Assembly: GCA_020746105.1 (NCBI GenBank)
Contig: CM036618.1
Coordinates: forward strand, 127,028,191 to 127,092,190
Direction: 5' to 3'
From: Trogon surrucura
Taxonomy: Eukaryota; Chordata; Aves; Trogoniformes; Trogonidae
DNA length: 64,000 nt
Positions 33,301-47,149 of this stretch are shown one piece after another (position 1 is the stretch's first letter; the number at the start of each line of letters is the position of its first letter). Under the pieces are notes generated by a model. It ran no database searches. It saw only the letters and a program-made list of their open reading frames with translations, and was not told where the DNA came from. The translations under genes were made by a program, and so were the position numbers.

Positions 33301-36300
33301 GCAGCACTGCTTTTCCCTCTCACTGCGAGCAAAGGCTAAACGTTTTTCTTTTCCAGCTTAGCTAACGAGGAGCTTAGTCCAGGAAAGATCTATCTTGTGG
33401 AGTGAAGATGTTTGGGCAAACTTACATTTTCTGAGATCAGTCGAGGACATCACCTCTCAAATAGCTCAGACCCTTAAGGTTAGTGATTCTATCCAGGGAA
33501 ATCCAGGAGAGATGCCGACAAGCACCAATTTTTCCTTTCTGATGCATTCTATCTAGGAGAAAATATAAACCTTATTTGTCTATTACAATCAGATATTCAG
33601 ACAGAGGCATAAAGAATTTTGAGATTCAATGGAGAATAGTATGTGCAATAGCTCATATCCTTACCTTCGTGGTTCTGTGGCAGTGCAATCCAGGAGAGAT
33701 GCAGAGCAACACTGTTTTTCCTTCCTAACACAATCAGTCTGGGAGCAAAGGCTAAAGAGTTCTTCTTTTCAGCTTAGTCCAGGAAAGATACATCTTGTGG
33801 AGTGAGGATGTTCGGGCAGGCTGAATTTTATGATTTCAGTCGAGGACATCACCTCTCAAATAGCTCAGACCCTTAAGGTTAGTGATTCTATCCAGGGAAA
33901 TCTGGGAGAGATGTAAAACACCACCAATTTTCCTTTCTTACGCCTTCTGTCTGGGTGAAAAAAGAAATGCTATTTTCTTTTACAATCAGAGATCCTGAGG
34001 GAGCTAGACAGAATTTTGAGATTCAGTCGAGAATAGGGTGTGCTATAGCTCAGATCCTTACGTGCGTCGTTCTGTGGCAGTGCAATCCAGGAGAGATGCA
34101 GAGCAGCACTGCTTTTCCCTCTCACTGCGAGCAAAGGCTAAACGTTTTTCTTTTCCAGCTTAGCTAACGAGGAGCTTAGTCCAGGAAAGATCTATCTTCC
34201 AGAAGAAGGAAGTTCAGAGAAGCTTACATTTTCTGACTTCAGTCCGTGATATCTCCTCTCAAATAGATGAGATCCTTAAGGTTAGTGATTCTTTCGCAGG
34301 TCAATCTGGGAGAGAAATAGACAAGCACCAAGATTCCTTCCAGAAGCCTTCTGTCTAGGAGAAAAAATCAACGTTATTTTCTTTTACAATCAGAGATAAA
34401 GACTGAGGGAAAAAGGCATTTGTGAATCAATCGAGGATAATGTGTGCTATAACTCAGATCCTTACCTTCGTGGTTCTGTGGCAGTGCAATCCAGGAGAGA
34501 TGCAGAGCAACACTGGTTTTCCTTCCTAACACAATCAGTCTAGGAGCAAAGGCTAAAGATTTCTTCTTTTCCAGCTTACTCCAGGAAAGATACATCTTGT
34601 GGAGTGAGGATGTTCGGGCAGGCTGAATTTTATGATTTCAGTCGAGGACATCACCTCTCAAATAGCTCAGACCCTTAAGGTTAGTGATTCTATCCAGGGA
34701 AATCTGGGAGAGATGTAAAACACCACCAATTTTCCTTTCTTACGCCTTCTGTCTGGGTGAAAAAAATAAATGCTATTTTCTTTTACAATCAGAGATCCTG
34801 AGGGAGCTAGACAGAATTTTGAGATTCAGTCGAGAATAGGGTGTGCTATAGCTCAGATCCTTACGTGCGTCGTTCTGTGGCAGTGCAATCCAGGAGAGAT
34901 GCAGAGCAGCACTGCTTTTCCCTCTCACTGCGAGCAAAGGCTAAACGTTTTTCTTTTCCAGCTTAGCTAACGAGGAGCTTAGTCAGGAAAGATCTATCTT
35001 GTGGAGTGGGGATGTTCAGGCAGACTTACACTTTTTAATTTCAGTCCAGAATATTTCTCTCAAATAGCTCAGACCCTTAAGGTTAGTGATTCTATCCAAG
35101 GCAATCCAGTGGAGATGCGGACGAGCACTATTCTTCCTTGCTAACACCAGTAGATGTCAGTAAAGTATAAGCAATCAATCTTTCGAGAAAAGGTTCCAAG
35201 CAGAAACTTCGCTATTGGCTTGGATTTTGAGTTCAGTCGAGCAAATCTCCTGTCAAATCCTTAGCTTCTTAATTCCGTGGCAGTGCAATCCAGGAGAGAT
35301 GCAGAGCAACACTGGTTTTATTTCTCGCTGGTATCAAAGCCTAAAGATTTCTTCTTTTCCAGCTTAGCCAACGAGGAGCTTAGTCCAGGAAAGATACATC
35401 TTGTGGAGTGAGGATGTTCGGGCAGGCTGAATTTTATGATTTCAGTCGAGGACATCACCTCTCAAATAGCTCAGACCCTTAAGGTTAGTGATTCGATCCA
35501 GGGAAATCTGGGAGAGATGTAAAACACCCCCAATTTTCCTTTCTTACGCCTTCTGTCTGGGTGAAAAGAGAAATGCTATTTTCATTTACAATCAGAGATC
35601 CTGAGGGAGCTAGACAGAATTTTGAGATTCAGTCGAGAATAGGGTGTGCTATAGCTCAGATCCTCACGTGCGTCGTTCTGTGGCAGTGCAATCCAGGAGA
35701 GATGCAGAGCAGCACTGCTTTTCCCTCTCACTGCGAGCAAAGGCTAAACGTTTTTCTTTTCCAGCTTAGCTAACGAGGAGCTTAGCCCAGGAAAGATCTA
35801 TCTTCCAGAAGAAGGAAGTTCGGAGAGGCTTACATTTTCTGACTTCAGTCCATGATATCTCCTCTCAAATAGATGAGATCCTTAAGGTTAGTGATTCTTT
35901 GGCAGGTCAATCTGGGAGAGAAATAGACAAGCACCAAGATTCCTTCCAGAAGCCTTCTGTCTAGGAGAAAAAATCAACGTTATTTTCTTTTACAATCAGA
36001 GATAAAGACTGAGGGAAAAAGGCATTTGTGAATCAATCGAGGATAATGTGTGCTATAACTCAGATCCTTACCTTCGTGGTTCTGTGGCAGTGCAATCCAG
36101 GAGAGATGCAGAGCAACACTGGTTTTCCTTCCTAACACAATCAGTCTGGGAGCAAAGGCTAAAGATTTCTTCTTTTCCAGCTTAGTCCAGGAAAGATACA
36201 TCTTGTGGAGTGAGGATGTTCGGGCAGGCTGAATTTTATGATTTCAGTCGAGGACATCACCTCTCAAATAGCTCAGACCCTTAAGGTTAGTGATTCTATC

Positions 36301-39300
36301 CAGGGAAATCTGGGAGAGATGTAAAACACCACCAATTTTCCTTTCTTACGCCTTCTGTCTGGGTGAAAAAATAAATGCTATTTTCTTTTACAATCAGAGA
36401 TCCTGAGGGAGCTAGACAGAATTTTGAGATTCAGTCGAGAATAGGGTGTGCTATAGCTCAGATCCTCACGTGCGTCGTTCTGTGGCAGTGCAATCCAGGA
36501 GAGATGCAGAGCAGCACTGCTTTTCCCTCTCACTGCGAGCAAAGGCTAAACGTTTTTCTTTTCCAGCTTAGCTAACGAGGAGCTTAGCCCAGGAAAGATC
36601 TATCTTCCAGAAGAAGGAAGTTCGGAGAAGCTTACATTTTCTGACTTCAGTCCGTGATATCTCCTCTCAAATAGATGAGATCCTTAAGGTTAGTGATTCT
36701 TTCGCAGGTCAATCTGGGAGAGAAATAGACAAGCACCAAGATTCCTTCCAGAAGCCTTCTGTCTAGGAGAAAAAATCAACGTTATTTTCTTTTACAATCA
36801 GAGATAAAGACTGAGGGAAAAAGGCATTTGTGAATCAATCGAGGATTATGTGTGCTATAACTCAGATCCTTACCTTCGTGGTTCTGTGGCAGTGCAATCC
36901 AGGAGAGATGCAGAGCAACACTGGTTTTTCCTTCCTAACACAATCAGTCTGGGAGCAAAGGCTAAAGAGTTCTTCTTTTCTAGCTTAGTCCAGGAAAGAT
37001 CTATCTTGTGGAGTGAAGATGTTTGGGCAAACTTACATTTTCTGAGATCAGTCGAGGACATCACCTCTCAAATAGCTCAGACCCTTAAGGTTAGTGATTC
37101 TATCCAGGGAAATCTGGGAGAGATGTAAAACAACACCAATTTTCCTTTCTTACGCCTTCTGTCTGGGTGAAAAAAATAAATGCTATTTTCTTTTACAATC
37201 AGAGATCCTGAGGGAGCTAGACAGAATTTTGAGATTCAGTCGAGAATAGGGTGTGCTATAGCTCAGATCCTTACGTGCGTCGTTCTGTGGCAGTGCAATC
37301 CAGGAGAGATGCAGAGCAGCACTGCTTTTCCCTCTCACTGCGACCAAAGGCTAAACGTTTTTCTTTTCCAGCTTACCTAACGAGGAGCTTAGCCCAGGAA
37401 AGATCTATCTTCCAGAAGAAGGAAGTTCAGAGAAGCTTACATTTTCTGACTTCAGTCCATGATATCTCCTCTCAAATAGATGAGATCCTTAAGGTTAGTG
37501 ATTCTTTGGCAGGTCAATCTGGGAGAGCAATAGACAAGCACCAAGATTCCTTCCAGAAGCCTTCTGTCTAGGAGAAAAAATCAACGTTATTTTCTTTTAC
37601 AATCAGAGATAAAGACTGAGGGAAAAAGGCATTTGTGAATCAATCGAGGATTATGTATGCTATAACTCAGATCCTTACGTGCGTCGTTCTGTGGCAGTGC
37701 AATCCAGGAGAGATGCAGAGCAACACTGGTTTTCCTTCCTAACACAATCAGTCTAGGAGCAAAGGCTAAAGATTTCTTCTTTTCCAGCTTACTCCAGGAA
37801 AGATACATCTTGTGGAGTGAGGATGTTCGGGCAGGCTGAATTTTATGATTTCAGTCGAGGACATCACCTCTCAAATAGCTCAGACCCTTAAGGTTAGTGA
37901 TTCGATCCAGGGAAATCTGGGAGAGATGTAAAACAACACCAATTTTCCTTTCTTACGCCTTCTGTCTGGGTGAAAAAATAAATGCTATTTTCTTTTACAA
38001 TCAGAGATCCTGAGGGAGCTAGACAGAATTTTGAGATTCAGTCGAGAATAGGGTGTGCTATAGCTCAGATCCTTACGTGCGTCGTTCTGTGGCAGTGCAA
38101 TCCAGGAGAGATGCAGAGCAGCACTGCTTTTCCCTCTCACTGCGAGCAAAGGCTAAACGTTTTTCTTTTCCAGCTTAGCTAACGAGGAGCTTAGCCCAGG
38201 AAAGATCTATCTTCCAGAAGAAGGAAGTTCGGAGAAGCTTACATTTTCTGACTTCAGTCCATGATATCTCCTCTCAAATAGATGAGATCCTTAAGGTTAG
38301 TGATTCTTTCGCAGGTCAATGTGGGAGAGAAATAGACAAGCACCAAGATTCCTTCCAGATGCCTTCTTTATAAGAGAAAAAATAAATATTATTTTCTTTT
38401 ACAATCAGAGATAAGGACTGAGGGAAAAGGGCATTTGTGAATCAATCGAGGATAATGTGTGCTATAACTCAGATCCTTACCTTCGTGGTTCTGTGGCAGT
38501 GCAATCCAGGAGAGATGCAGAGCAACACTGGTTTTCCTTCCTAACACAATCAGTCTGGGAGCAAAGGCTAAAGATTTCTAGTTTTCCAGCTTAGCCAACG
38601 AGGAGATTAGTCCAGGAAAGATCCATCTTCCTAAAAGGGGAAGTTCGGAGAGGCTTACATTTTCTGATTTCAGTCCATGATATCTCCTCTCAAATAGGTA
38701 AGATCCTTAAGGTTAGTGATTATTTCGCAGGTTAATCTGGGAGAGATGCCGACCAGCACCAATTTTCCTTCCAGAAGCCTTCTGTCTAGGACAAAAAATA
38801 AACGTTATTTTCTTTTACAATCAGAGATAAAGACTGAGGGAAAAAGGCATTTGTGAATCAATCGAGGATAATGTATGCTATAACTCAGATCCTTACGTTC
38901 GTCGTTCTGTGGCAGTGCAATCCAGGAGAGATGCAGAGCAGCACTGCTTTTCCCTCTCACTGCGAGCAAAGGCTAAAGAGTTCTTCTTTTCCAGCTTAGC
39001 TAACGAGGAGCTTAGCCCAGGAAAGATCTATCTTCCAGAAGAAGGAAGTTCGGAGAGGCTTACATTTTCTGACTTCAGTCCATGATATCTCCTCTCAAAT
39101 AGATGAGATCCTTAAGGTTAGTGATTCTTTCGCAGGTCAATCTGGGAGAGAAATAGACAAGCACCAAGATTCCTTCCAGAAGCCTTCTGTCTAGGAGAAA
39201 AATCAACGTTATTTTCTTTTACAATCAGAGATAAAGACTGAGGGAAAAAGGCATTTGTGAATCAATCGAGGATAATGTGTGCTATAACTCAGATCCTTAC

Positions 39301-42300
39301 CTTCGTGGTTCTGTGGCAGTGCAATCCAGGAGAGATGCAGAGCAGCACTGGTTTTCCTTCCTAACACAATCAGTCTAGGAGCAAAGGCTAAAGAGTTCTT
39401 CTTTTCCAGCTTAGTCCAGGAAAGATACATCTTGTGGAGTGAGGATGTTCGGGCAGGCTGAATTTTATGATTTCAGTCGAGGACATCACCTCTCAAATAG
39501 CTCAGACCCTTAAGGTTAGTGATTCTATCCAGGGAAATCTGGGAGAGATGTAAAACACCACCAATTTTCCTTTCTTACGCCTTCTGTCTGGGTGAAAAAA
39601 AATAAATGCTATTTTCTTTTACAATCAGAGATCCTGAGGGAGCTAGACAGAATTTTGAGATTCAGTCGAGAATAGGGTGTGCTATAGCTCAGATCCTTAC
39701 GTGCGTCGTTCTGTGGCAGTGCAATCCAGGAGAGATGCAGAGCAGCACTGCTTTTCCCTCTCACTGCGAGCAAAGGCTAAACGTTTTTCTTTTCCAGCTT
39801 AGCTAACGAGGAGCTTAGTCCAGGAAAGATCTATCTTGTGGAGTGAGGATGTTCAGGCAGACTTACACTTTATAATTTCAGTCCAGAATATTTCTCTCAA
39901 ATAGCTCAGACCCTTAAGGTTAGTGATTCTATCCAAGGCAATCCAGTGGAGATGCGGACGAGCACTATTCTTCCTTGCTAACACCAGTAGATGTCAGTAA
40001 AGTATAAGCAATCAATCTTTCGAGAAAAGGTTCCAAGCAAAAACTTCGCTATTGGCTTGGATTTTGAGTTCAGTCGAGCAAATCTCCTGTCAAATCCTTA
40101 GCTTCTTAATTCCGTGGCAGTGCAATCCAGGAGAGATGCAGAGCAGCACTGCTTTTCCCTCTCACTGCGAGCAAAGGCTAAAGATTTCTTCTTTTCCAGC
40201 TTAGCTAACGAGGAGCTTAGTCCAGGAAAGATACATCTTGTGGAGTGAGGATGTTCGGGCAGGCTGAATTTTATGATTTCAGTCGAGGACATTACCTCTC
40301 AAATAGCTCAGACCCTTAAGGTTAGTGATTCTATCCAGGGAAATCCAGGAGAGATGCCGACAAGCACCAATTTTTCCTTTCTGATGCATTCTATCTAGGA
40401 GAAAATATAAACCTTATTTGTCTATTACAATCAGATATTCAGACAGAGGCATAAAGAATTTTGAGATTCAATGGAGAATAGTATGTGCAATAGCTCATAT
40501 CCTTACCTTCGTGGTTCTGTGGCAGTGCAATCCAGGAGAGATGCAGAGCAACACTGGTTTTCCTTCCTAACACAATCAGTCTGGGAGCAAAGGCTAAAGA
40601 GTTCTTCTTTTCCAGCTTACTCCAGGAAAGATACATCTTGTGGAGTGAGGATGTTCGGGCAGGCTGAATTTTATGATTTCAGTCGAGGACATCACCTCTC
40701 AAATAGCTCAGACCCTTAAGGTTAGTGATTCTATCCAGGGAAATCTGGGAGAGATGTAAAACACCACCAATTTTCCTTTCTTACGCCTTCTGTCTGGGTG
40801 AAAAAAATAAATGCTATTTTCTTTTACAATCAGAGATCCTGAGGGAGCTAGACAGAATTTTGAGATTCAGTCGAGAATAGGGTGTGCTATAGCTCAGATC
40901 CTTACGTGCGTCGTTCTGTGGCAGTGCAATCCAGGAGAGATGCAGAGCAGCACTGCTTTTCCCTCTCACTGCGAGCAAAGGCTAAACGTTTTTCTTTTCC
41001 AGCTTAGCTAACGAGGAGCTTAGCCCAGGAAAGATCTATCTTCCAGAAGAAGGAAGTTCGGAGAAGCTTACATTTTCTGACTTCAGTCCATGATATCTCC
41101 TCTCAAATAGATGAGATCCTTAAGGTTAGTGATTCTTTGGCAGGTCAATCTGGGAGAGCAATAGACAAGCACCAAGATTCCTTCCAGAAGCCTTCTGTCT
41201 AGGAGAAAAAATCAACGTTATTTTCTTTTACAATCAGAGATAAAGACTGAGGGAAAAAGGCATTTGTGAATCAATCGAGGATAATGTGTGCTATAACTCA
41301 GATCCTTACCTTCGTGGTTCTGTGGCAGTGCAATCCAGGAGAGATGCAGAGCAACACTGGTTTTCCTTCCTAACACAATCAGTCTGGGAGCAAAGGCTAA
41401 AGATTTCTTCTTTTCCAGCTTAGTCCAGGAAAGATACATCTTGTGGAGTGAGGATGTTCGGGCAGGCTGAATTTTATGATTTCAGTCGAGGACATCACCT
41501 CTCAAATAGCTCAGACCCTTAAGGTTAGTGATTCTATCCAGGGAAATCTGGGAGAGATGTAAAACACCACCAATTTTCCTTTCTTACGCCTTCTGTCTGG
41601 GTGAAAAAATAAATGCTATTTTCTTTTACAATCAGAGATCCTGAGGGAGCTAGACAGAATTTTGAGATTCAGTCGAGAATAGGGTGTGCTATAGCTCAGA
41701 TCCTTACGTGCGTCGTTCTGTGGCAGTGCAATCCAGGAGAGATGCAGAGCAGCACTGCTTTTCCCTCTCACTGCGAGCAAAGGCTAAACGTTTTTCTTTT
41801 CCAGCTTAGCTAACGAGGAGCTTAGCCCAGGAAAGATCTATCTTCCAGAAGAAGGAAGTTCGGAGAAGCTTACATTTTCTGACTTCAGTCCGTGATATCT
41901 CCTCTCAAATAGATGAGATCCTTAAGGTTAGTGATTCTTTCGCAGGTCAATCTGGGAGAGCAATAGACAAGCACCAAGATTCCTTCCAGAAGCCTTCTGT
42001 CTAGGAGAAAAAATCAACGTTATTTTCTTTTACAATCAGAGATAAAGACTGAGGGAAAAAGGCATTTGTGAATCAATCGAGGATTATGTGTGCTATAACT
42101 CAGATCCTTACCTTCGTGGTTCTGTGGCAGTGCAATCCAGGAGAGATGCAGAGCAACACTGGTTTTCCTTCCTAACACAATCAGTCTGGGAGCAAAGGCT
42201 AAAGATTTCTTCTTTTCCAGCTTAGTCCAGGAAAGATACATCTTGTGGAGTGAGGATGTTCGGGCAGGCTGAATTTTATGATTTCAGTCGAGGACATCAC

Positions 42301-45300
42301 CTCTCAAATAGCTCAGACCCTTAAGGTTAGTGATTCTATCCAGGGAAATCTGGGAGAGATGTAAAACAACACCAATTTTCCTTTCTTACGCCTTCTGTCT
42401 GGGTGAAAAAAGAAATGCTATTTTCTTTTACAATCAGAGATCCTGAGGGAGCTAGACAGAATTTTGAGATTCAGTCGAGAATAGGGTGTGCTATAGCTCA
42501 GATTCTTACCTGCGTCGTTCTGTGGCAGTGCAATCCAGGAGAGATGCAGAGCAGCACTGCTTTTCCCTCTCACTGCGACCAAAGGCTAAACGTTTTTCTT
42601 TTCCAGCTTAGCTAACGAGGAGCTTAGTCCAGGAAAGATCTGTCTTCCAGAAGAAGGAAGTTCGGAGAAGCTTACATTTTCTGACTTCAGTCCGTGATAT
42701 CTCCTCTCAAATAGATGAGATCCTTAAGGTTAGTGATTCTTTCGCAGGTCAATCTGGGAGAGCAATAGACAAGCACCAATATTCCTTCCAGAAGCCTTCT
42801 GTCTAGGAGAAAAAAAATCAACGTTATTTTCTTTTACAATCAGAGATAAAGACTGAGGGAAAAAGGCATTTGTGAATCAATCGAGGATAATGTGTGCTAT
42901 AACTCAGATCCTTACCTTCGTGGTTCTGTGGCAGTGCAATCCAGGAGAGATGCAGAGCAGCACTGGTTTTCCTTCCTAACACAAGCAGTCTGGGAGCAAA
43001 GGCTAAAGATTTCTAGTTTTCCAGCTTAGCCAACGAGGAGATTAGTCCAGGAAAGATCCATCTTCCTAAAAGGGGAAGTTCGGAGAGGCTTACATTTTCT
43101 GATTTCAGTCCATGATATCTCCTCTCAAATTAGTAAGATCCTTAAGGTTAGTGATTATTTCGCAGGTTAATCTGGGAGAGATGCCGACCAGCACCAATTT
43201 TCCTTCCAGAAGCCTTCTGTCTAGGACAAAAATAAACGTTATTTTCTTTTACAATCAGAGATCCTGAGGGAGCTAGACAGAATTTTGAGATTCAGTCGAG
43301 AATAGGGTGTGCTATAGCTCAGATCCTTACGTGCGTCGTTCTGTGGCAGTGCAATCCAGGAGAGATGCAGAGCAGCACTGCTTTTCCCTCTCACTGCGAG
43401 CAAAGGCTAAAGATTTCTTCTTTTCCAGCTTAGCTAACGAGGAGCTTAGCCCAGGAAAGATCTATCTTCCAGAAGAAGGAAGTTCGGAGAAGCTTACATT
43501 TTCTGACTTCAGTCCATGATATCTCCTCTCAAATAGATGAGATCCTTAAGGTTAGTGATTCTTTCGCAGGTCAATGTGGGAGAGAAATAGACAAGCACCA
43601 AGATTCCTTCCAGAAGCCTTCTGTCTAGGAGAAAAAATCAACGTTATTTTCTTTTACAATCAGAGATAAAGACTGAGGGAAAAAGGCATTTGTGAATCAA
43701 TCGAGGATAATGTGTGCTATAACTCAGATCCTTACCTTCGTGGTTCTGTGGCAGTGCAATCCAGGAGAGATGCAGAGCAACACTGGGTTTCCTTCCTAAC
43801 ACAATCAGTCTGGGAGCAAAGGCTAAAGAGTTCTTCTTTTCCAGCTTAGTCCAGGAAAGATACATCTTGTGGAGTGAGGATGTTCGGGCAGGCTGAATTT
43901 TATGATTTCAGTCGAGGACATCACCTCTCAAATAGCTCAGACCCTTAAGGTTAGTGATTCTATCCAGGGAAATCTGGGAGAGATGTAAAACACCACCAAT
44001 TTTCCTTTCTTACGCCTTCTGTCTGGGTGAAAAAAATAAATGCTATTTTCTTTTACAATCAGAGATCCTGAGGGAGCTAGACAGAATTTTGAGATTCAGT
44101 CGAGAATAGGGTGTGCTATAGCTCAGATCCTTACGTGCGTCGTTCTGAGGCAGTGCAATCCAGGAGAGATTGCAGAGCAGCACTGGTTTTCCCTCTCACT
44201 GGGAGCAAAGGCTAACGATTTTTTTTCTTTTCGAGCTTAGCTAACGAGGAGCTTAGCCTAGAAGAGATGTATCTTGCAGAGTGGGGATGTTCAGGCAGAC
44301 TTACACTTTATAATTTCAGTCCAGAATATCTCTCTCAAATAGCTCAGATCCTTAAGGTTAGTGATCCTTTGGCAAGGCAATCCAGTGGAGATGCAGACGA
44401 GCACTATTCTTCCTTGCTAACACCAGTAGATGTCAGTAAAGTATAAGCAATCAATCTTTCGAGAAAAGGTTCCAAGCAGAAACTTCGCTATTGGCTTGGA
44501 TTTTGAGTTCAGTCGAGCAAATCTCCTGTCAAATCCTTAGCTTCTTAATTCCGTGGCAGTGCAATCCAGGAGAGATGCAGAGCAACACTGGTTTTGTTTC
44601 TCGCTGGTATCAAAGCCTAAGGATTTCTTCTTTTCCAGCTTAGCCAACGAGGAGCTAAGTCCAGGAAAAATACATCTTGTGGAGTGAGGATGTTCGGGCA
44701 GGCTGAATTTTATGATTTCAGTCGAGGACATTACCTCTCAAATAGCTCAGACCCTTAAGGTTAGTGATTCTATCCAGGGAAATCCAGGAGAGATGCCGAC
44801 AAGCACCAATTTTTCCTTTCTGATGCATTCTATCTAGGAGAAAATATAAACCTTATTTGTCTATTACAATCAGATATTCAGACAGAGGCATAAAGAATTT
44901 TGATATTCAATGGAGAATAGTATGTGCAATAGCTCATATCCTTACCTTCGTGGTTCTGTGGCAGTGCAATCCAGGAGAGATGCAGAGCAACACTGGTTTT
45001 CCTTCCTAACACAATCAGTCTGGGAGCAAAGGCTAAAGAGTTCTTCTTTTCCAGCTTAGTCCAGGAAAGATACATCTTGTGGAGTGAGGATGTTCGGGCA
45101 GGCTGAATTTTATGATTTCAGTCGAGGACATCACCTCTCAAATAGCTCAGACCCTTAAGGTTAGTGATTCTATCCAGGGAAATCTGGGAGAGATGTAAAA
45201 CACCACCAATTTTCCTTTCTTACGCCTTCTGTCTGGGTGAAAAAATAAATGCTATTTTCTTTTACAATCAGAGATCCTGCGGGAGCTAGACAGAATTTTG

Positions 45301-47109
45301 AGATTCAGTCGAGAATAGGGTGTGCTATAGCTCAGATCCTTACGTGCGTCGTTCTGTGGCAGTGCAATCCAGGAGAGATGCAGAGCAGCACTGCTTTTCC
45401 CTCTCACTGCGAGCAAAGGCTAAACGTTTTTCTTTTCCAGCTTAGCTAACGAGGAGCTTAGCCCAGGAAAGATCTATCTTCCTGAAGAAGGAAGTTCGGA
45501 GAGGCTTACATTTTCTGACTTCAATCCATGATATCTCCTCTCAAATAGATGAGATCCTTAAGGTTAGTGATTCTTTGGCAGGTCAATCTGGGAGAGAAAT
45601 AGACAAGCACCAAGATTCCTTCCAGAAGCCTTCTGTCTAGGAGAAAAAATCAACGTTATTTTCTTTTACAATCAGAGATAAAGACTGAGGGAAAAAGGCA
45701 TTTGTGAATCAATCGAGGATATTGTGTGCTATAACTCATATCCTTACCTTCGTGGTTCTGTGGCAGTGCAATCCAGGAGAGATGCAGAGCAACACTGGTT
45801 TTCCTTCCTAACACAATCAGTCTAGGAGCAAAGGCTAAAGAGTTCTTCTTTTCCAGCTTACTCCAGGAAAGATACATCTTGTGGAGTGAGGATGTTCGGG
45901 CAGGCTGAATTTTATGATTTCAGTCGAGGACATCACCTCTCAAATAGCTCAGACCCTTAAGGTTAGTGATTCTATCCAGGGAAATCTGGGAGAGATGTAA
46001 AACACCACCAATTTTCCTTTCTTACGCCTTCTGTCTGGGTGAAAAAATAAATGCTATTTTCTTTTACAATCAGAGATCCTGAGGGAGCTAGACAGAATTT
46101 TGAGATTCAGTCGAGAATAGGGTGTGCTATAGCTCAGATCCTCACGTGCGTCGTTCTGTGGCAGTGCAATCCAGGAGAGATGCAGAGCAGCACTGCTTTT
46201 CCCTCTCACTGCGAGCAAAGGCTAAAGATTTCTTCTTTAACACCTTAGCCAACGAGGAGCTTAGTCCAGGAAAGATCTATCTTGTGGAGTGAAGGTGTTT
46301 GGGCAAACTTACATTTTCTGAGATCAGTCGAGGACATCACCTCTCAAATAGCTCAGACCCTTAAGGTTAGTGATTCTATCCAGGGAAATCCAGGAGAGAT
46401 GCCGACAAGCACCAATTTTTCCTTTCTGATGCATTCTATCTAGGAGAAAATATAAACCTTATTTGTCTATTACAATCAGATATTCAGACAGAGGCATAAA
46501 GAATTTTGAGATTCAATGGAGAATAGTATGTGCAATAGCTCACATCCTCACCTTCGTGGTTCTGTGGCAGTGCAATCCAGGAGAGATGCAGAGCAACACT
46601 GGTTTTCCTTCCTAACACAATCAGTCTGGGAGCAAAGGCTAAAGATTTCTTCTTTTCCAGCTTAGCTAACGAGGAGCTTAGCCCAGGAAAGATCTATCTT
46701 CCTGAAAGGGGAAGTTCGGAGAGGCTTACATTTTCTGACTTCAGTCCATGATATCTCCTCTCAAATAGATGAGATCCTTAAGGTTAGTGATTCTTTCGCA
46801 GGTCAATCTGGGAGAGAAATAGACAAGCACCAAGATTCCTTCCAGAAGCCTTCTGTCTAGGAGAAAAAATCAACGTTATTTTCTTTTACAATCAGAGATA
46901 AAGACTGAGGGAAAAAGGCATTTGTGAATCAATCGAGGATTATGTGTGCTATAACTCAGATCCTTACCTTCGTGGTTCTGTGGCAGTGCAATCCAGGAGA
47001 GATGCAGAGCAACACTGGTTTTCCTTCCTAACACAATCAGTCTGGGAGCAAAGGCTAAAGAGTTCTTCTTTTCCAGCTTAGTCCAGGAAGGATACATCTT
47101 GTGGAGTGA
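27321..47109 (+). repeat. Satellite sat2, main array, plus polarity, higher-order
   Basis: About 98 monomers of about 201 bp. Two monomer kinds alternate: kind A has gtggcagtgcaatccagg with gatgcagagcagcac, and kind B has tatccagggaaatctgg or cgcaggtcaatctggg. This gives a dimer of about 402 bp, and dimers pair into an 802-806 bp tetramer. The atcagagatcctgagggag landmark recurs near 28358, 29161, 29964, 30767, 31163, 31968 and 33183, at spacings of 802-806, 397 or 1215 bp, all close to multiples of a dimer. Tetramer copies are nearly identical over long stretches, so homogenisation is recent. Repeated 66-, 70- and 73-codon open frames on both strands are a by-product of the repeat. Confidence 0.93.
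38578..47000 (+). repeat. Internal duplication of about 4.4 kb in the sat2 array
   Basis: Rare variants recur at a fixed distance. The ctagttttccag...gaggagattag variant is at 38578 and 43013 (4435 bp). The caatctttcgagaaaagg variant is at 40013 and 44452 (4439 bp). This equals 11 dimers of about 403 bp and indicates a block duplication by unequal exchange. Confidence 0.65.
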
Positions 47110-47149
47110 GGATGTTCAAGTTTGATCAAACACCTTCACTCCACAAGAT
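47096..47149. other. Inverted junction of the two large sat2 arms
   Basis: A 14-bp perfect stem (atcttgtggagtga at 47096-47109, tcactccacaagat at 47136-47149) flanks a 26-nt loop that itself contains ttgatcaa. Plus-polarity array lies to the left and minus-polarity array to the right. The pairing continues imperfectly into the arms, because the monomers that meet are of different kinds. Confidence 0.85.
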
